Below are positions 26,047 to 35,164 of a DNA stretch of 64,000 bases, in pieces. The notes beneath the pieces were generated by a model, which was not told where the DNA came from, did not search any database, and saw only the letters and a list, made by a program, of their open reading frames with translations. The DNA comes from SMWC01 sp045561055 (lineage in GTDB: Bacteria; Pseudomonadota; Gammaproteobacteria; Steroidobacterales; Rariloculaceae). The position numbers and the translations under genes are program-made. Numbering within the stretch: the first letter of the stretch is position 1; each line of letters starts with the position of its first letter. The stretch lies in the NCBI GenBank assembly GCA_045561055.1, contig JBJKYL010000018.1, positions 1-64,000 of the forward strand. Reading direction: 5' to 3'.

Positions 26047-26556
26047 CTAAGGTTTGATTGGTTGATAATGTATACGCACTATTGAATACCGCTTGTCACC
26101 ATTGGGCGATGTGACGATTACTTCGTCATTCAAAGATTTCCCAATAACGGCTTTCCCTAGTGGCGAGTCCATACTTGTGTACTCCTTTGATCGATCGAAC
26201 TCGTCCGAGCCGACAATTCGAAACGTTTTGCGCTCCCTTGCATCGTTCTCGAGTTCGAACCAGGCACCGAAGAAAATACGTGTTGTGTCGCTGGGAATCT
26301 GATCAATCACTTGCATTCCTTCGAGACGTTTTCGAAGGTAACGAACACGTCTATCGATCTCCCCAAGTTGTTTTTTTCCGTAGATATATTCGGCATTTTC
26401 AGATCGATCCCCTTGTGCGGCGGCCTCTGCGACAGCGCGCGTGACCTCCGGCCGTTTCTTTTGCCAGAGGAAGGCTAGTTCGTCTTTCAGCGCAGAGGCT
26501 CCTTCCGGGGTGATGTATTTAGAACGTGGCGGGGTTGGTGGTCGGTATCGCCCCAT
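26047..26556 (-). CDS. greB: Transcription elongation factor GreB
   Basis: Stimulates RNA cleavage by backtracked RNA polymerase. From ATG 26556 it is 169 residues; that start gives the usual GreB beginning MGRYRPPTPP and follows an AGGAAG ribosome site, whereas the longer start at 26577 adds seven atypical residues. The N-terminal coiled coil carries the catalytic acidic tip region GDRSENAEYIYGKKQLGEID, and the C-terminal domain holds GSDEFDRSKEYTSMDSPLGKA. GreB rather than GreA is indicated by SENAEYIYGKK. Divergent from lipA. Confidence 0.94.
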   Translation of the reverse strand: MGRYRPPTPPRSKYITPEGASALKDELAFLWQKKRPEVTRAVAEAAAQGDRSENAEYIYGKKQLGEIDRRVRYLRKRLEGMQVIDQIPSDTTRIFFGAWFELENDARERKTFRIVGSDEFDRSKEYTSMDSPLGKAVIGKSLNDEVIVTSPNGDKRYSIVRIHYQPIKP

Positions 26557-26585
26557 AGGAAGCTTCCTAAAATCCATGAGATAAT

Positions 26586-27608
26586 ATGTGCACTTTAATA
26601 ATAAGCGAACATTTAATCACTGTGAGCGACTTCCGTGGCATTCCCGTCGTTGATACTGGGTCGAAATACCTTACGAACCAGGGTTTTACCGCTATAAAGA
26701 ATGGCGTTAAGAATCAGGTTGGGCGGCAGCCTGTTCCGATGGGCGGTAAACCACCATGGCTCAAGGCAAGAATTCCAGCCGGTGAGCGATACGCGCGGGT
26801 TAAAGACACCGTCCGTGAACACCGTCTAGCTACGGTGTGCGAGGAATCGATGTGCCCTAATATTGGTGAGTGCTGGTCGAGCGGAACGGCGACACTGATG
26901 CTAATGGGGTCGGTATGTACTCGTGCATGCCAGTTCTGTGCTGTCGATACAGGTAACCCGCATGGCTGGTTAGATCCCGAAGAGCCGGAGAATGCTGCGC
27001 GTTCGGTCGAACTCATGGGGCTCAAATACGTGGTTCTCACGTCTGTTGATCGGGACGATCTATCTGATGGTGGGGCTAGTCACTATGCGGCCTGTATAAG
27101 AGCCATCAAGTCGCATATGCCGAACACGTCAGTTGAAGCTCTAACACCAGATTTTTCTGGCGTGCTTGCTAGTGTAGAGACTGTTTTGGATTCCGGTGTT
27201 GAGGTTTTTGCGCAAAATATCGAGACAGTTGAGCGCTTGACTCACTATGTTCGAGACCCACGGGCGGGCTATGAAAGGACTTTGGAGGTGCTTGCTCATG
27301 CCAAACGTTATAAACCCGAAGTGTTGACCAAGACTAGTTTAATGCTGGGACTGGGGGAGCGAGAAGATGAAGTGCGCGAGACGATGCGTGCTCTTCGAGA
27401 GATTGATCTCGACATTGTGACTTTCGGCCAATACCTTCGGCCAACTGTGAATCATCTCCCAGTAGAGCGTTATGTGTCGCCGCGGGAGTTTAGGCAATAT
27501 CGACAATGGGGCCTGAAGGCTGGGTTTCTAGAGGTTGTCTCTGGTCCGTTAGTGCGATCGAGCTACCGTGCAGAGCGTGCGCTGGAAAAAAATAACGTTG
27601 GTTTATAG
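26586..27608 (+). CDS. lipA: Lipoyl synthase
   Basis: Radical-SAM enzyme inserting two sulfurs into protein-bound octanoyl groups. 340 residues, with the auxiliary cluster motif CEESMCPNIGECW, the radical-SAM CTRACQFC (CxxxCxxC), and the C-terminal RSSYRA whose Ser ligates the auxiliary cluster. The N-terminus before about residue 30 is not conserved, so the GTG at 26622 (SDFRGIPVV) is a possible true start. No lipB is seen nearby. Divergent from greB. Confidence 0.96.
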   Translation: MCTLIISEHLITVSDFRGIPVVDTGSKYLTNQGFTAIKNGVKNQVGRQPVPMGGKPPWLKARIPAGERYARVKDTVREHRLATVCEESMCPNIGECWSSGTATLMLMGSVCTRACQFCAVDTGNPHGWLDPEEPENAARSVELMGLKYVVLTSVDRDDLSDGGASHYAACIRAIKSHMPNTSVEALTPDFSGVLASVETVLDSGVEVFAQNIETVERLTHYVRDPRAGYERTLEVLAHAKRYKPEVLTKTSLMLGLGEREDEVRETMRALREIDLDIVTFGQYLRPTVNHLPVERYVSPREFRQYRQWGLKAGFLEVVSGPLVRSSYRAERALEKNNVGL

Positions 27609-27648
27609 GCGTATAACGTCGTAACAAAAGGCATCGCGTGAAATAACT

Positions 27649-28623
27649 ATGATGGAACTTATTTCTAATTACGGCTTGTTTCTGGCGAAGCTCGTGACCG
27701 TAGCAATAATAGTGATGGTTGTGGTTGGGTTCATAGTCACCTCAGCTAGGCGTGGCGCTCAACAAGACGGGCTCGACGTTGAAAATCTCAACAAGCGCTT
27801 CGATAATTTAGGCGATGCCGTCCGCCGTGCCGTGCATGGCAAGGCACGCCTAAAGAAGGATTCTAAAGAGCGGCGTAAAGACGATAAGCAGCAGGAGAAG
27901 ATTGGTTCGCAGCGACAGCGAGTATTCGTTCTGGATTTTAAGGGTGACGTTCGCGCGACTGCCACCGCGTCATTGCGAGAGGAAATATCAGCGGTACTTG
28001 CCGTCGCCACTAAAGAAGACCAAGTGCTCCTCCGACTAGAGAATGCGGGCGGCACCGTACATGAACACGGGCTTGCAGCCTCGCAGTTGGCGCGTATTAA
28101 GGATCGGGATATTCCCCTGATTGTATCTGTTGACAAAGTAGCTGCGAGCGGTGGTTATTTAATGGCGTGTGTTGGAGATCGAATTCTGGCGGCGCCGTTT
28201 GCGATTATCGGTTCAATAGGCGTAATTGCTCAGTTACCAAACTTTCATCGTCTACTTGAGGAGAAAGGCGTCGATTTCGAGCAGATAACGGCCGGGCGTT
28301 ACAAGCGAACATTAACCCTGTTTGGAAAGAATACCGATGAAGGTAGAGAAAAACTCAAGGAGGAGCTCGAAGAGGTCCATGAAATATTCAAAAACCAGAT
28401 TTTAGAGCATAGATCTGAGATCAATCTGGATCAAGTCGCGACTGGGGAACACTGGTTTGGCATGCGAGCAATGGAACTCCAGCTCGTAGATGAGATTCGT
28501 ACTAGCGATGACTTCCTTCTTGAGGCAACTAAGGAATTCGACATCTATAAAGTCACTTACAAACGACGTCGACCGTTTCCGGAGCGGTTAATGAGCGGAA
28601 TGGATAGTCTGCTATCACGCTAA
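27649..28623 (+). CDS. sohB: SohB-type S49 membrane protease
   Basis: 324 residues. An N-terminal membrane helix (about 10-30, LVTVAIIVMVVVGFIV) is followed by a basic, charged SohB_N-like segment (KDSKERRKDDKQQ) and a peptidase S49 domain: nucleophile Ser in KVAASGGYLMA and general base Lys in ITAGRYKRTLTL. SohB is a suppressor of htrA (degP) mutations in E. coli and acts at the inner membrane. It is 24 bp from the rhomboid protease gene, so they probably form a membrane-protein quality-control pair. Confidence 0.93.
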   Translation: MMELISNYGLFLAKLVTVAIIVMVVVGFIVTSARRGAQQDGLDVENLNKRFDNLGDAVRRAVHGKARLKKDSKERRKDDKQQEKIGSQRQRVFVLDFKGDVRATATASLREEISAVLAVATKEDQVLLRLENAGGTVHEHGLAASQLARIKDRDIPLIVSVDKVAASGGYLMACVGDRILAAPFAIIGSIGVIAQLPNFHRLLEEKGVDFEQITAGRYKRTLTLFGKNTDEGREKLKEELEEVHEIFKNQILEHRSEINLDQVATGEHWFGMRAMELQLVDEIRTSDDFLLEATKEFDIYKVTYKRRRPFPERLMSGMDSLLSR

Positions 28624-28647
28624 TTTAGCTGTTCGGTTGAAGTTTAG

Positions 28648-29310
28648 TTGATTCCTCTCAAAGACGATAACCCAGCGACGACTCGGCCATTAGTCACGCT
28701 GATGGTAGTCGGTTTGTGCATACTCGTTTTTTTATGGCAATCCTCTCTTAGTCAGGAGAGTAGCCAGGCTGCAATTTATGCGCTTGGTTTCATTCCCGCA
28801 GTGTTGTTCGGAAATGTGGAACTCCCGGCCCAGCTTGCCTGGCTTCCCGCGCCTACAACGGTACTCACGTCAATGTTTCTACATGGCGGACTGCTCCATC
28901 TTGCAGGCAACATGCTTTATCTGTGGATTTTCGCAGACAACATCGAAGACAGCATGGGGCATGGGCGGTTCTTGTTGTTCTACGTTGTGTGTGGCGTTGT
29001 GGCGGCGTTCGCGCAGGCGGCACCAGAGTTAGGATCGACGATTCCAATGATTGGTGCGAGCGGTGCGGTTTCAGGTGTGCTGGGCGCTTACGTTTTGCTT
29101 TTTCCACGCGCCAGAATCTTGGTCGTCGTACCGCTCCTGGTCGTTTTTTACACGCTTCGTCTGCCGGCCTTTATCGTTTTAGGTGTATGGTTTGTTGGGC
29201 AGCTTTTGAATTCGCTTGCGGCATCTGAGGTGGGCGGTGGAATCGCTTTCCGTGCACATGTCGGCGGGTTCCTTGCCGGACTACTTTTAATTAAATTGTT
29301 TCAGCGTTAA
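28648..29310 (+). CDS. Rhomboid family intramembrane serine protease
   Basis: 220 residues from a TTG start (28648); no ATG fits the family N-terminus. Six membrane helices are suggested. The catalytic Ser is in GASGAVSGVLGAY, the catalytic His in FRAHVGGFLAGLL, and the L1/TM2 region reads HGGLLHLAGNMLYLWIFADNIEDSMGHGRF (given here only to name the HxxxH..N pattern). Positioned directly after sohB on the same strand. Substrates are unknown. Confidence 0.9.
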   Translation: MIPLKDDNPATTRPLVTLMVVGLCILVFLWQSSLSQESSQAAIYALGFIPAVLFGNVELPAQLAWLPAPTTVLTSMFLHGGLLHLAGNMLYLWIFADNIEDSMGHGRFLLFYVVCGVVAAFAQAAPELGSTIPMIGASGAVSGVLGAYVLLFPRARILVVVPLLVVFYTLRLPAFIVLGVWFVGQLLNSLAASEVGGGIAFRAHVGGFLAGLLLIKLFQR

Positions 29311-29330
29311 GTGCGCTCAGGCGGGAGGGC

Positions 29331-32300
29331 CTAGTCACCATAGCCTGCGCCGCCAGGCGTCTGTATGATGAATCTGTCGTCCTCCCTTAGATCGACTTCA
29401 GCAGTGCTCCCGAGCTCCTCGATTTCGCCCGTTGCACGAATCAAATAATTTCGCCCAGGTTGGCCGTCTTTGCCTCCGTTCAGTCCTCTAGGAGGCACTC
29501 GCCGACGATTCGAAAGTATCGTCGACTTCATTGGTTCCAGAAAGCGAATTTCTCGGACGACCCCGTCGCCACCTCTGTGCCGCCCGCTACCACCACTTCC
29601 TTCGCGGATTCGGAATTGTTCGAGACGTACGGGGTAGCGCCACTCCAAAACTTCTGGGTCCGTCAGTCGCGAGTTGGTCATATGTGTGTGCACGGCACTC
29701 GCGCCGTCAAAATTTAACCCTGCTCCCGCACCGCCGCATAGCGTCTCATAGTACTGATAGTGATCGTTGCCGAATGTAAAGTTGTTCATCGTTCCTTGTG
29801 CGTTGGCGCAGGCATTGAGAGCTGCGAGGAGAGCGTCTGTAATGCACTGCGAAGTTTCTACGTTGCCGGCAACGACTGCTGCTGGATAAGCGGGATTGAC
29901 GAGACTATCCATGGGCAATCGAACCTCTATTGGTTTCATACAGCCAGCGTTCAGCGGCATGTCATTTTTCACAAGCAATCTGAAGACATATAGGATAGCC
30001 GCGCGAGCGATCGATGGAGGTGCATTGAAATTACTAGAGCTCGTTGGGGATGTGCCAGCAAAGTCAACGATGGCTGTTCTTTTTTCTTTATTAATTGAAA
30101 TCTTGACACAAATACGGTCGCCTGTATCGAGCTCCACTGATGAGCTACCTTCTCGAAGATTGGTTAGCTCATTTCGAACACATTCTTCTGCATTATTTTT
30201 TATGTGGCTCATATATGCTCGCACTCCTCTTAGGCCGAAGCGGGCTATAAGAGCGGATAATTCCTTTACGCCTTTGGCGTTTGCCGCGACCTGTGCTTTA
30301 AGGTCCTTAATATTCTGATCCGGATTTCTTGCTGGAAATGGTTGGCGTTTAAGCAGAGTTCTAATCTGCTGTTCCTGAAATACTCCATCAGAGACAAGGG
30401 TGACGTTATCGAACAGTATCCCTTCTTCTTCGATGGAGCGGCTAGTCGCGGGCATTGAGCCCGGTGTTATTCCTCCGATATCCGAATGATGAGCGCGCGA
30501 CGCGACCGTAAAAATTACTTCATCACCCGTGTCACTGAAGACTGGCGTGACTACTGTGACATCGGGAAGGTGCGTGCCGCCGTTGTAGGGTGCGTTGAGC
30601 ATGTATACATCTCCCGGCCGCATCGGTTCTTGCCTCTGGTGCAACACGGTGGAAATGCTTTCGCCCATAGAGCCCAGGTGTACTGGCATGTGAGGTGCGT
30701 TGGCGATCAGTTCGCCGTCGGCATCGAATACCGCACAGGAAAAATCCAGACGCTCCTTAATATTCACAGAGTGAGCCGTTTGTTCGAGTAAAATCCCCAT
30801 CTGCTCAGCGATATGCATGAAAAGACCGTTAAAAATCTCGAGCATGATGGGGTCACTTCGTGTACTGAGTAGCTCCGTTATTTTTTGTGGTATCTGCCGT
30901 GTTATTAAAAGGTTTCCGTGCTGATCTATTTCCCCTTGCCACTGCGATTCGACGACTGTCGTGGCATTATTCTCAACGATAATTGCCGGACCAGGTATCG
31001 ATACGCCACAGGGTAGTTGCTCGCGCCGGTAAACTGGTGTCACCATCCAGGTACTGTTAAACCAGATTTTTCGATAGCATAGTGCCTCTAGCCGTCCACT
31101 TGAATCGATCCATGGTGATTCCTTCGCTCTAGGTACAGGCGCTATGGCCTCGACCTGAATGGACTCGACAACTAGTGATGCTTCATTGCAATGAAAACCA
31201 AACTGTCTGTAATGCTCTACGTGAAAACTAGCAGCTATGGATTTGACTGTCTCTTTCCATGGTATCTCGAGCGCAGTGTCTGAACCTGACGCCTTCAACT
31301 GTATGCTTCGATTAAACGAGATCGATTGCGGGTTCGCACCTTGGCGACACAAGTCCGCACCGGCCTCACTCTCTAATCGGTCAACCTCATTAGAAAGAAA
31401 ATCGCTATAGGAAGGTACTAGCGGCGTTTCGATTGCACTTTGTCGCAAAGTTCTCAGGTCTGCTAGACCCATTCCATAAGCCGACAGTACTCCCGCTAAG
31501 GGATGGATCAAAATCGTTTTTATACCGAGAGCATCAGCCACCTCGCAGGCATGCTGCCCTCCTGCACCGCCGAAGCAACAGAGAGTGAATTCGGTAGGAT
31601 TATGGCCGCGCTGCACCGATATTTGCCTGATCGCGTTGGCCATCTTCTCTACGGCGATTCTCAAAAAGCCACTAGCCACTTTCGGTGGACTGATAATCTG
31701 GTTGCTCGCAGCTGTGACAGTTTTGGCTAGAGCCCCGAATTGTTCTGTAACAATGTCTAAATCGATTGGAGCATCGCCGTCGGGCCCGAACAAACAGGGG
31801 AAAAAGTCCGGCTGAATTCGGCCTAGAAGAGCGTTTGCGTCTGTAATAGTCAGAGGGCCGTTATGGCGATAACATGCTGGCCCAGGAAGCGCGCCGGCGG
31901 ATTCCGGGCCGACTTGTAGGCGCGCTGATGCGAATTTCAAAATCGACCCGCCACCAGCGGCAACCGTATGAATGTGTAACATTGGTGAAGTGAGGTGAAC
32001 GCCAGCGATCTTGCAATTACTGGTCCGCTCAAGCTTACCATCGAACAGTGAGACATCTGTCGATGTGCCGCCCATATCGAAGCCGATGAGCTTATCGAAC
32101 CCGGCGACTCGTCCGGTTTCAACCATTCCAATGACGCCGCCTGCGGGCCCCGAAAGGATGCTGTCTTTACCTTTGAAGTTGTCGGCCTGAACAAGTCCAC
32201 CATGACTCTGCATAAACAACAAGGGGACCTTCCCGATTAGCGCGGAGAGTCCGGATCTAACCTGACTAACGTAGCGATTTAGTACCGGTGATAGATATGC

Positions 32301-32930
32301 ATCTGCGAGTGTTGTATCGCCGCGCGATACCAGCTTCATTAAGGGACTCGTCTCGTGAGAGACTGAGACATGGTCGAAATCGAGTTCACGCGCAACGTTT
32401 AGCGCACGTTGCTCATGACCAGGGTAGCGGTAGCCATGAAGAAGGACGATAGCGATACTAGTTATGCCATTCTGCTTAGCAATCTGTAGATCCGATCGTA
32501 ACTGAACTTCATCTAGTGGTAAGACGATGTCACCATGTGCCGACATTCGTTCGTGTGCTGCGATAACACGTGTATAGAGCATCTCCGGAGTTTGGATGTT
32601 TAGCGCAAAGATTTCGGGGCGGTTTTGATAGCCGATTCGCAGAGCATCGCGAAATCCTGCTGTGATGACCAGCGCGGTAGAGGCGCCCTGCCGTTCAAGT
32701 AGCGCGTTGGTTGCAACTGTAGTGCCCATTTTTACAGTCGCTACTGCAGCTCCTGCACCACTGAGTAGGCTGTTGATACCAAAAACAGCGGCATCCAGAT
32801 ATCGGTTCGGGTTTTCCGATAGTAGTTTTAGCGCGGAGATATGCCCGTCTGGCGCTGCTGCAACGATGTCAGTAAAGGTGCCGCCACGATCTACCCAGAA
32901 ATGCCACCCTTTCTTAGCAGCGTTATCCAT
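29331..32930 (-). CDS. 5-oxoprolinase / hydantoinase fusion (HyuA-HyuB)
   Basis: About 1200 residues; the ATG at 32930 (MDNAAKKGW) is preferred over 32984 because it starts at the conserved region and clears the neighbour. The N-terminal HyuA half has WVDRGGTFTDIVAA, FDMGGTSTDVSLFDG and GGAGGQHACEVADALG; the HyuB half, from about residue 700, has NAPYNGGTHLPDVTVV, SRAHHSDIGG and ends GGAGYGD. This single-chain layout is that of ATP-dependent 5-oxoprolinase (pyroglutamate to glutamate), usually two genes in other hydantoinases. Substrate may be 5-oxoproline or a hydantoin. Confidence 0.93.
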   Translation of the reverse strand: MDNAAKKGWHFWVDRGGTFTDIVAAAPDGHISALKLLSENPNRYLDAAVFGINSLLSGAGAAVATVKMGTTVATNALLERQGASTALVITAGFRDALRIGYQNRPEIFALNIQTPEMLYTRVIAAHERMSAHGDIVLPLDEVQLRSDLQIAKQNGITSIAIVLLHGYRYPGHEQRALNVARELDFDHVSVSHETSPLMKLVSRGDTTLADAYLSPVLNRYVSQVRSGLSALIGKVPLLFMQSHGGLVQADNFKGKDSILSGPAGGVIGMVETGRVAGFDKLIGFDMGGTSTDVSLFDGKLERTSNCKIAGVHLTSPMLHIHTVAAGGGSILKFASARLQVGPESAGALPGPACYRHNGPLTITDANALLGRIQPDFFPCLFGPDGDAPIDLDIVTEQFGALAKTVTAASNQIISPPKVASGFLRIAVEKMANAIRQISVQRGHNPTEFTLCCFGGAGGQHACEVADALGIKTILIHPLAGVLSAYGMGLADLRTLRQSAIETPLVPSYSDFLSNEVDRLESEAGADLCRQGANPQSISFNRSIQLKASGSDTALEIPWKETVKSIAASFHVEHYRQFGFHCNEASLVVESIQVEAIAPVPRAKESPWIDSSGRLEALCYRKIWFNSTWMVTPVYRREQLPCGVSIPGPAIIVENNATTVVESQWQGEIDQHGNLLITRQIPQKITELLSTRSDPIMLEIFNGLFMHIAEQMGILLEQTAHSVNIKERLDFSCAVFDADGELIANAPHMPVHLGSMGESISTVLHQRQEPMRPGDVYMLNAPYNGGTHLPDVTVVTPVFSDTGDEVIFTVASRAHHSDIGGITPGSMPATSRSIEEEGILFDNVTLVSDGVFQEQQIRTLLKRQPFPARNPDQNIKDLKAQVAANAKGVKELSALIARFGLRGVRAYMSHIKNNAEECVRNELTNLREGSSSVELDTGDRICVKISINKEKRTAIVDFAGTSPTSSSNFNAPPSIARAAILYVFRLLVKNDMPLNAGCMKPIEVRLPMDSLVNPAYPAAVVAGNVETSQCITDALLAALNACANAQGTMNNFTFGNDHYQYYETLCGGAGAGLNFDGASAVHTHMTNSRLTDPEVLEWRYPVRLEQFRIREGSGGSGRHRGGDGVVREIRFLEPMKSTILSNRRRVPPRGLNGGKDGQPGRNYLIRATGEIEELGSTAEVDLREDDRFIIQTPGGAGYGD

Positions 32931-32962
32931 ATTTCCCAGTGGTATGCATGATTGGCTGGGGC

Positions 32963-33157
32963 TCAAGCCTCCGCTGTTGGACAAAACTCGTTTTCGAGTT
33001 GTTTCTGAACGGGAGCTGGCGCAGTCTCATAGTGGTCGAATTCCATCGTGAATACGCCTTCTCCACCAGTGAGAGATTTTAGTGTCGTCTTGCCGGACCC
33101 GGCATGGCCAACTAATGCAATATTTCTGATAGTTCTAGTGTTGTATGCTGAGGCCAC
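32963..33157 (-). pseudogene. Internally deleted elongation factor G-like gene (64-codon relic)
   Basis: A 64-codon reading frame that fuses two ends of an EF-G-like GTPase. Residues 1-26 match the N-terminus (YNTRTIRNIALVGHAGSGKT, the G1/P-loop), and residues 27-64 match the extreme C-terminal domain (SLTGGEGVFTMEFDHYE then PAPVQKQLENEF). The whole middle, some 600 residues including G2-G5 and domains II-IV, is missing, and the junction is in frame at KTTL/KSLTGG. A GGAGGG ribosome site and GTG start remain. It may still be made but cannot act as a translocase. It lies 32 bp upstream of the oxoprolinase ATG. Confidence 0.85.
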
Positions 33158-33360
33158 AGATTCCCTCCTTATCTTATTCTAGATTTTCTAATTGTTCTTA
33201 TACTGAAAATTTGTGTAGCAACGATTTGGCTACCAACATTAACGGGTGCGTACTGGGAGGTTATTACGCCGACACCGGCGATTAGGGCCATATTGTTTAT
33301 AAATGTCCCCTGGCGGAGCCAATTCCGGTAGCGCTTAATTAAGCGGCGAACAAGTCGCTC

Positions 33361-33576
33361 TTAGGCGTTCAAATCTGGGATTCGATCACTCTCGAGCTGC
33401 GTGATCATATCTTTCAGCATTAGCTTACGCTTTTTCAAGCGTTTCAACATAATCTGGTCTACGTCCGGGTCGACCACCAACCGGGAAATCACTCGATCTA
33501 GATCTTGATGCTCTACACGCAACTCTTTGAGTCGCCCCACGTTTTTGAATACCCCAATTTCTATTTTATCTATCAC
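33361..33576 (-). CDS. YdcH/DUF465 family small protein
   Basis: 71 residues, almost all alpha-helical, with the family pattern LKELRVEHQDLDRVI followed by LKRLKKRKLMLKDMI. YdcH proteins are small cytoplasmic helical-hairpin proteins of unknown role. Its start codon overlaps the cysQ stop by one base (33576), so it is the downstream gene of a cysQ operon. Confidence 0.8.
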   Translation of the reverse strand: MIDKIEIGVFKNVGRLKELRVEHQDLDRVISRLVVDPDVDQIMLKRLKKRKLMLKDMITQLESDRIPDLNA

Positions 33577-34385
33577 TAATCACTACGTACGGGCATAAGC
33601 CAGTCACGTTCAGGATCGCCAAATGCTAGAAAGAAAGGATTCAGAAGGTCTTCTTTCATGTTATAGCGCAGTTCCTGACCAAGAAGGTCAATCATACTCC
33701 CTCCAGCACTCTCTAGGATAGCCTGAGCGGCAGCCGTATCCCATTCGGAAGTGGGGCCAAGGCGTGGATATATATCCGCCTGGCCGTCAGCTATGAGACA
33801 TATTTTCAGTGAGCTCCCCATGAGCTTGAGTTCGTGCTTTCCTAGGACGTCAAGGTATGTTGCAAGTGCGTTGCTTCGGTGGCTTCGGCTGCATACGACC
33901 CTAACTGGTCCGGTTTGTCTTGATGTCACACTTATCTTTTCTATGGGACCTTTAGCGACCCGTTTTGATGCCCCTAGTTCGACCGCGCCAAAGTATTCAA
34001 TTTTTTTCGCGGGCGCTAGAACTACGCCCATTGTTGCACGATGCTGTTCGATAAGTGCGATATTAACGGTAAACTCCCCGTTACGTTTGATAAATTCCTT
34101 GGTTCCATCCAAGGGGTCCACAAGCCAATAACTATCCCAACTGCGGCGACTGAAAAGCTCGTTAGTAGGAGATTCCTCAGAAAGGATCGGTATAGTCGGC
34201 TTGAGCGAACTAAGGCCGTCGATAATGATTTCATTCGCACGGCGGTCAGCGTCGGTTAGCGGCGATTTGTCGTCTTTTAATTCTACGGAGAACTCGCTAC
34301 CGTAAACGTTCATAATGACATCGCCTGCTTCTGCTGCTATCGCCCTTATATTTCCGAGCAGGGAGGAGTACAAACTCCTTTTCAT
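33576..34385 (-). CDS. cysQ: 3'(2'),5'-bisphosphate nucleotidase CysQ
   Basis: 269-residue inositol-monophosphatase-fold enzyme that hydrolyses PAP to AMP in sulfate assimilation. Metal-site motifs: PILSEES, WLVDPLDGTKEFIKRNGEF, and the C-terminal WDTAAAQAILESAGG. Mg2+ ligands Glu, Asp, Asp and Asp are all present. It is divergent from the nucleotidase gene, with about 50 bp between starts, and followed by the YdcH-like gene. Confidence 0.93.
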   Translation of the reverse strand: MKRSLYSSLLGNIRAIAAEAGDVIMNVYGSEFSVELKDDKSPLTDADRRANEIIIDGLSSLKPTIPILSEESPTNELFSRRSWDSYWLVDPLDGTKEFIKRNGEFTVNIALIEQHRATMGVVLAPAKKIEYFGAVELGASKRVAKGPIEKISVTSRQTGPVRVVCSRSHRSNALATYLDVLGKHELKLMGSSLKICLIADGQADIYPRLGPTSEWDTAAAQAILESAGGSMIDLLGQELRYNMKEDLLNPFFLAFGDPERDWLMPVRSD

Positions 34386-34436
34386 TGCTGATTTCGAAAC
34401 ATCATAATTGGATCAAATTTGTAGCCAGGGACCAAA

Positions 34437-35108
34437 ATGATTGATTCGACATGCACTATTATTCCATGGAATGAGGTCGATACCGTCATGGTCGATATGG
34501 ATGGTACGCTTCTCGATCTCGCGTTCGATAATTTTTTCTGGCGCGAACTTGTTCCCTCCCGCTACGCTCTAGATCGTAATCTATCAGAGGAAACCGCTCG
34601 AAGGGAACTAACAGGTCGCTATGAGGAGCTCGAAGGCCAATTGGCTTGGTACTGCATAGATCATTGGAGCGACGTTCTAGGCATCGATATTAAGGCTCTG
34701 AAGTGGGAGCACCGTGACCTCGTCAGGTATTTGCCCCGAGCGACAGATTTTCTTGCGTTCGTCAAACAGCGCGATAAACGATTATTGCTCGTGACTAACG
34801 CACATAGGGACACATTGGCTGTAAAAACTGCTCAGACTAAGCTTGATCGAAAGGTAGATAGAATTATTTCGTCGCACGACTATCGAGTCCCGAAGGAAAC
34901 ACAAGCTTTCTGGGAGCGACTGCTTGTAGATGAAAATTTCGATCCTCAGCGGACCCTTCTTGTCGAGGACAGCTTGAGTGTGCTTCAGGCAGCGAGGTTG
35001 TTCGGTGTGAAGTTTACTGTTGCGATACGTCGGCCTGATTCAGGCGAGCCTGCTCGAGAGATATCATCATTCTCCTCGGTTGATAGTATTCACGATCTCA
35101 CTCAGTAG
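34437..35108 (+). CDS. yrfG: HAD-family GMP/IMP nucleotidase, YrfG-like
   Basis: 223-residue haloacid dehalogenase hydrolase. Motif I is VMVDMDGTLLDLAFDNFFW, motif II LLLVTNAHRDTL, the Lys of motif III is in HDYRVPKE and motif IV LLVEDSLSVLQAA. The sequence DMDGTLLDLxFDNxFW is characteristic of YrfG, which dephosphorylates purine nucleotides. Single gene, divergent from cysQ and convergent with rhlB. Confidence 0.9.
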   Translation: MIDSTCTIIPWNEVDTVMVDMDGTLLDLAFDNFFWRELVPSRYALDRNLSEETARRELTGRYEELEGQLAWYCIDHWSDVLGIDIKALKWEHRDLVRYLPRATDFLAFVKQRDKRLLLVTNAHRDTLAVKTAQTKLDRKVDRIISSHDYRVPKETQAFWERLLVDENFDPQRTLLVEDSLSVLQAARLFGVKFTVAIRRPDSGEPAREISSFSSVDSIHDLTQ

Positions 35109-35164
35109 TCTTCGCTGGGGAGCAACGTTTTTAGCATAGTTGGGTTTGAGTAGCCTTTGCCGGC

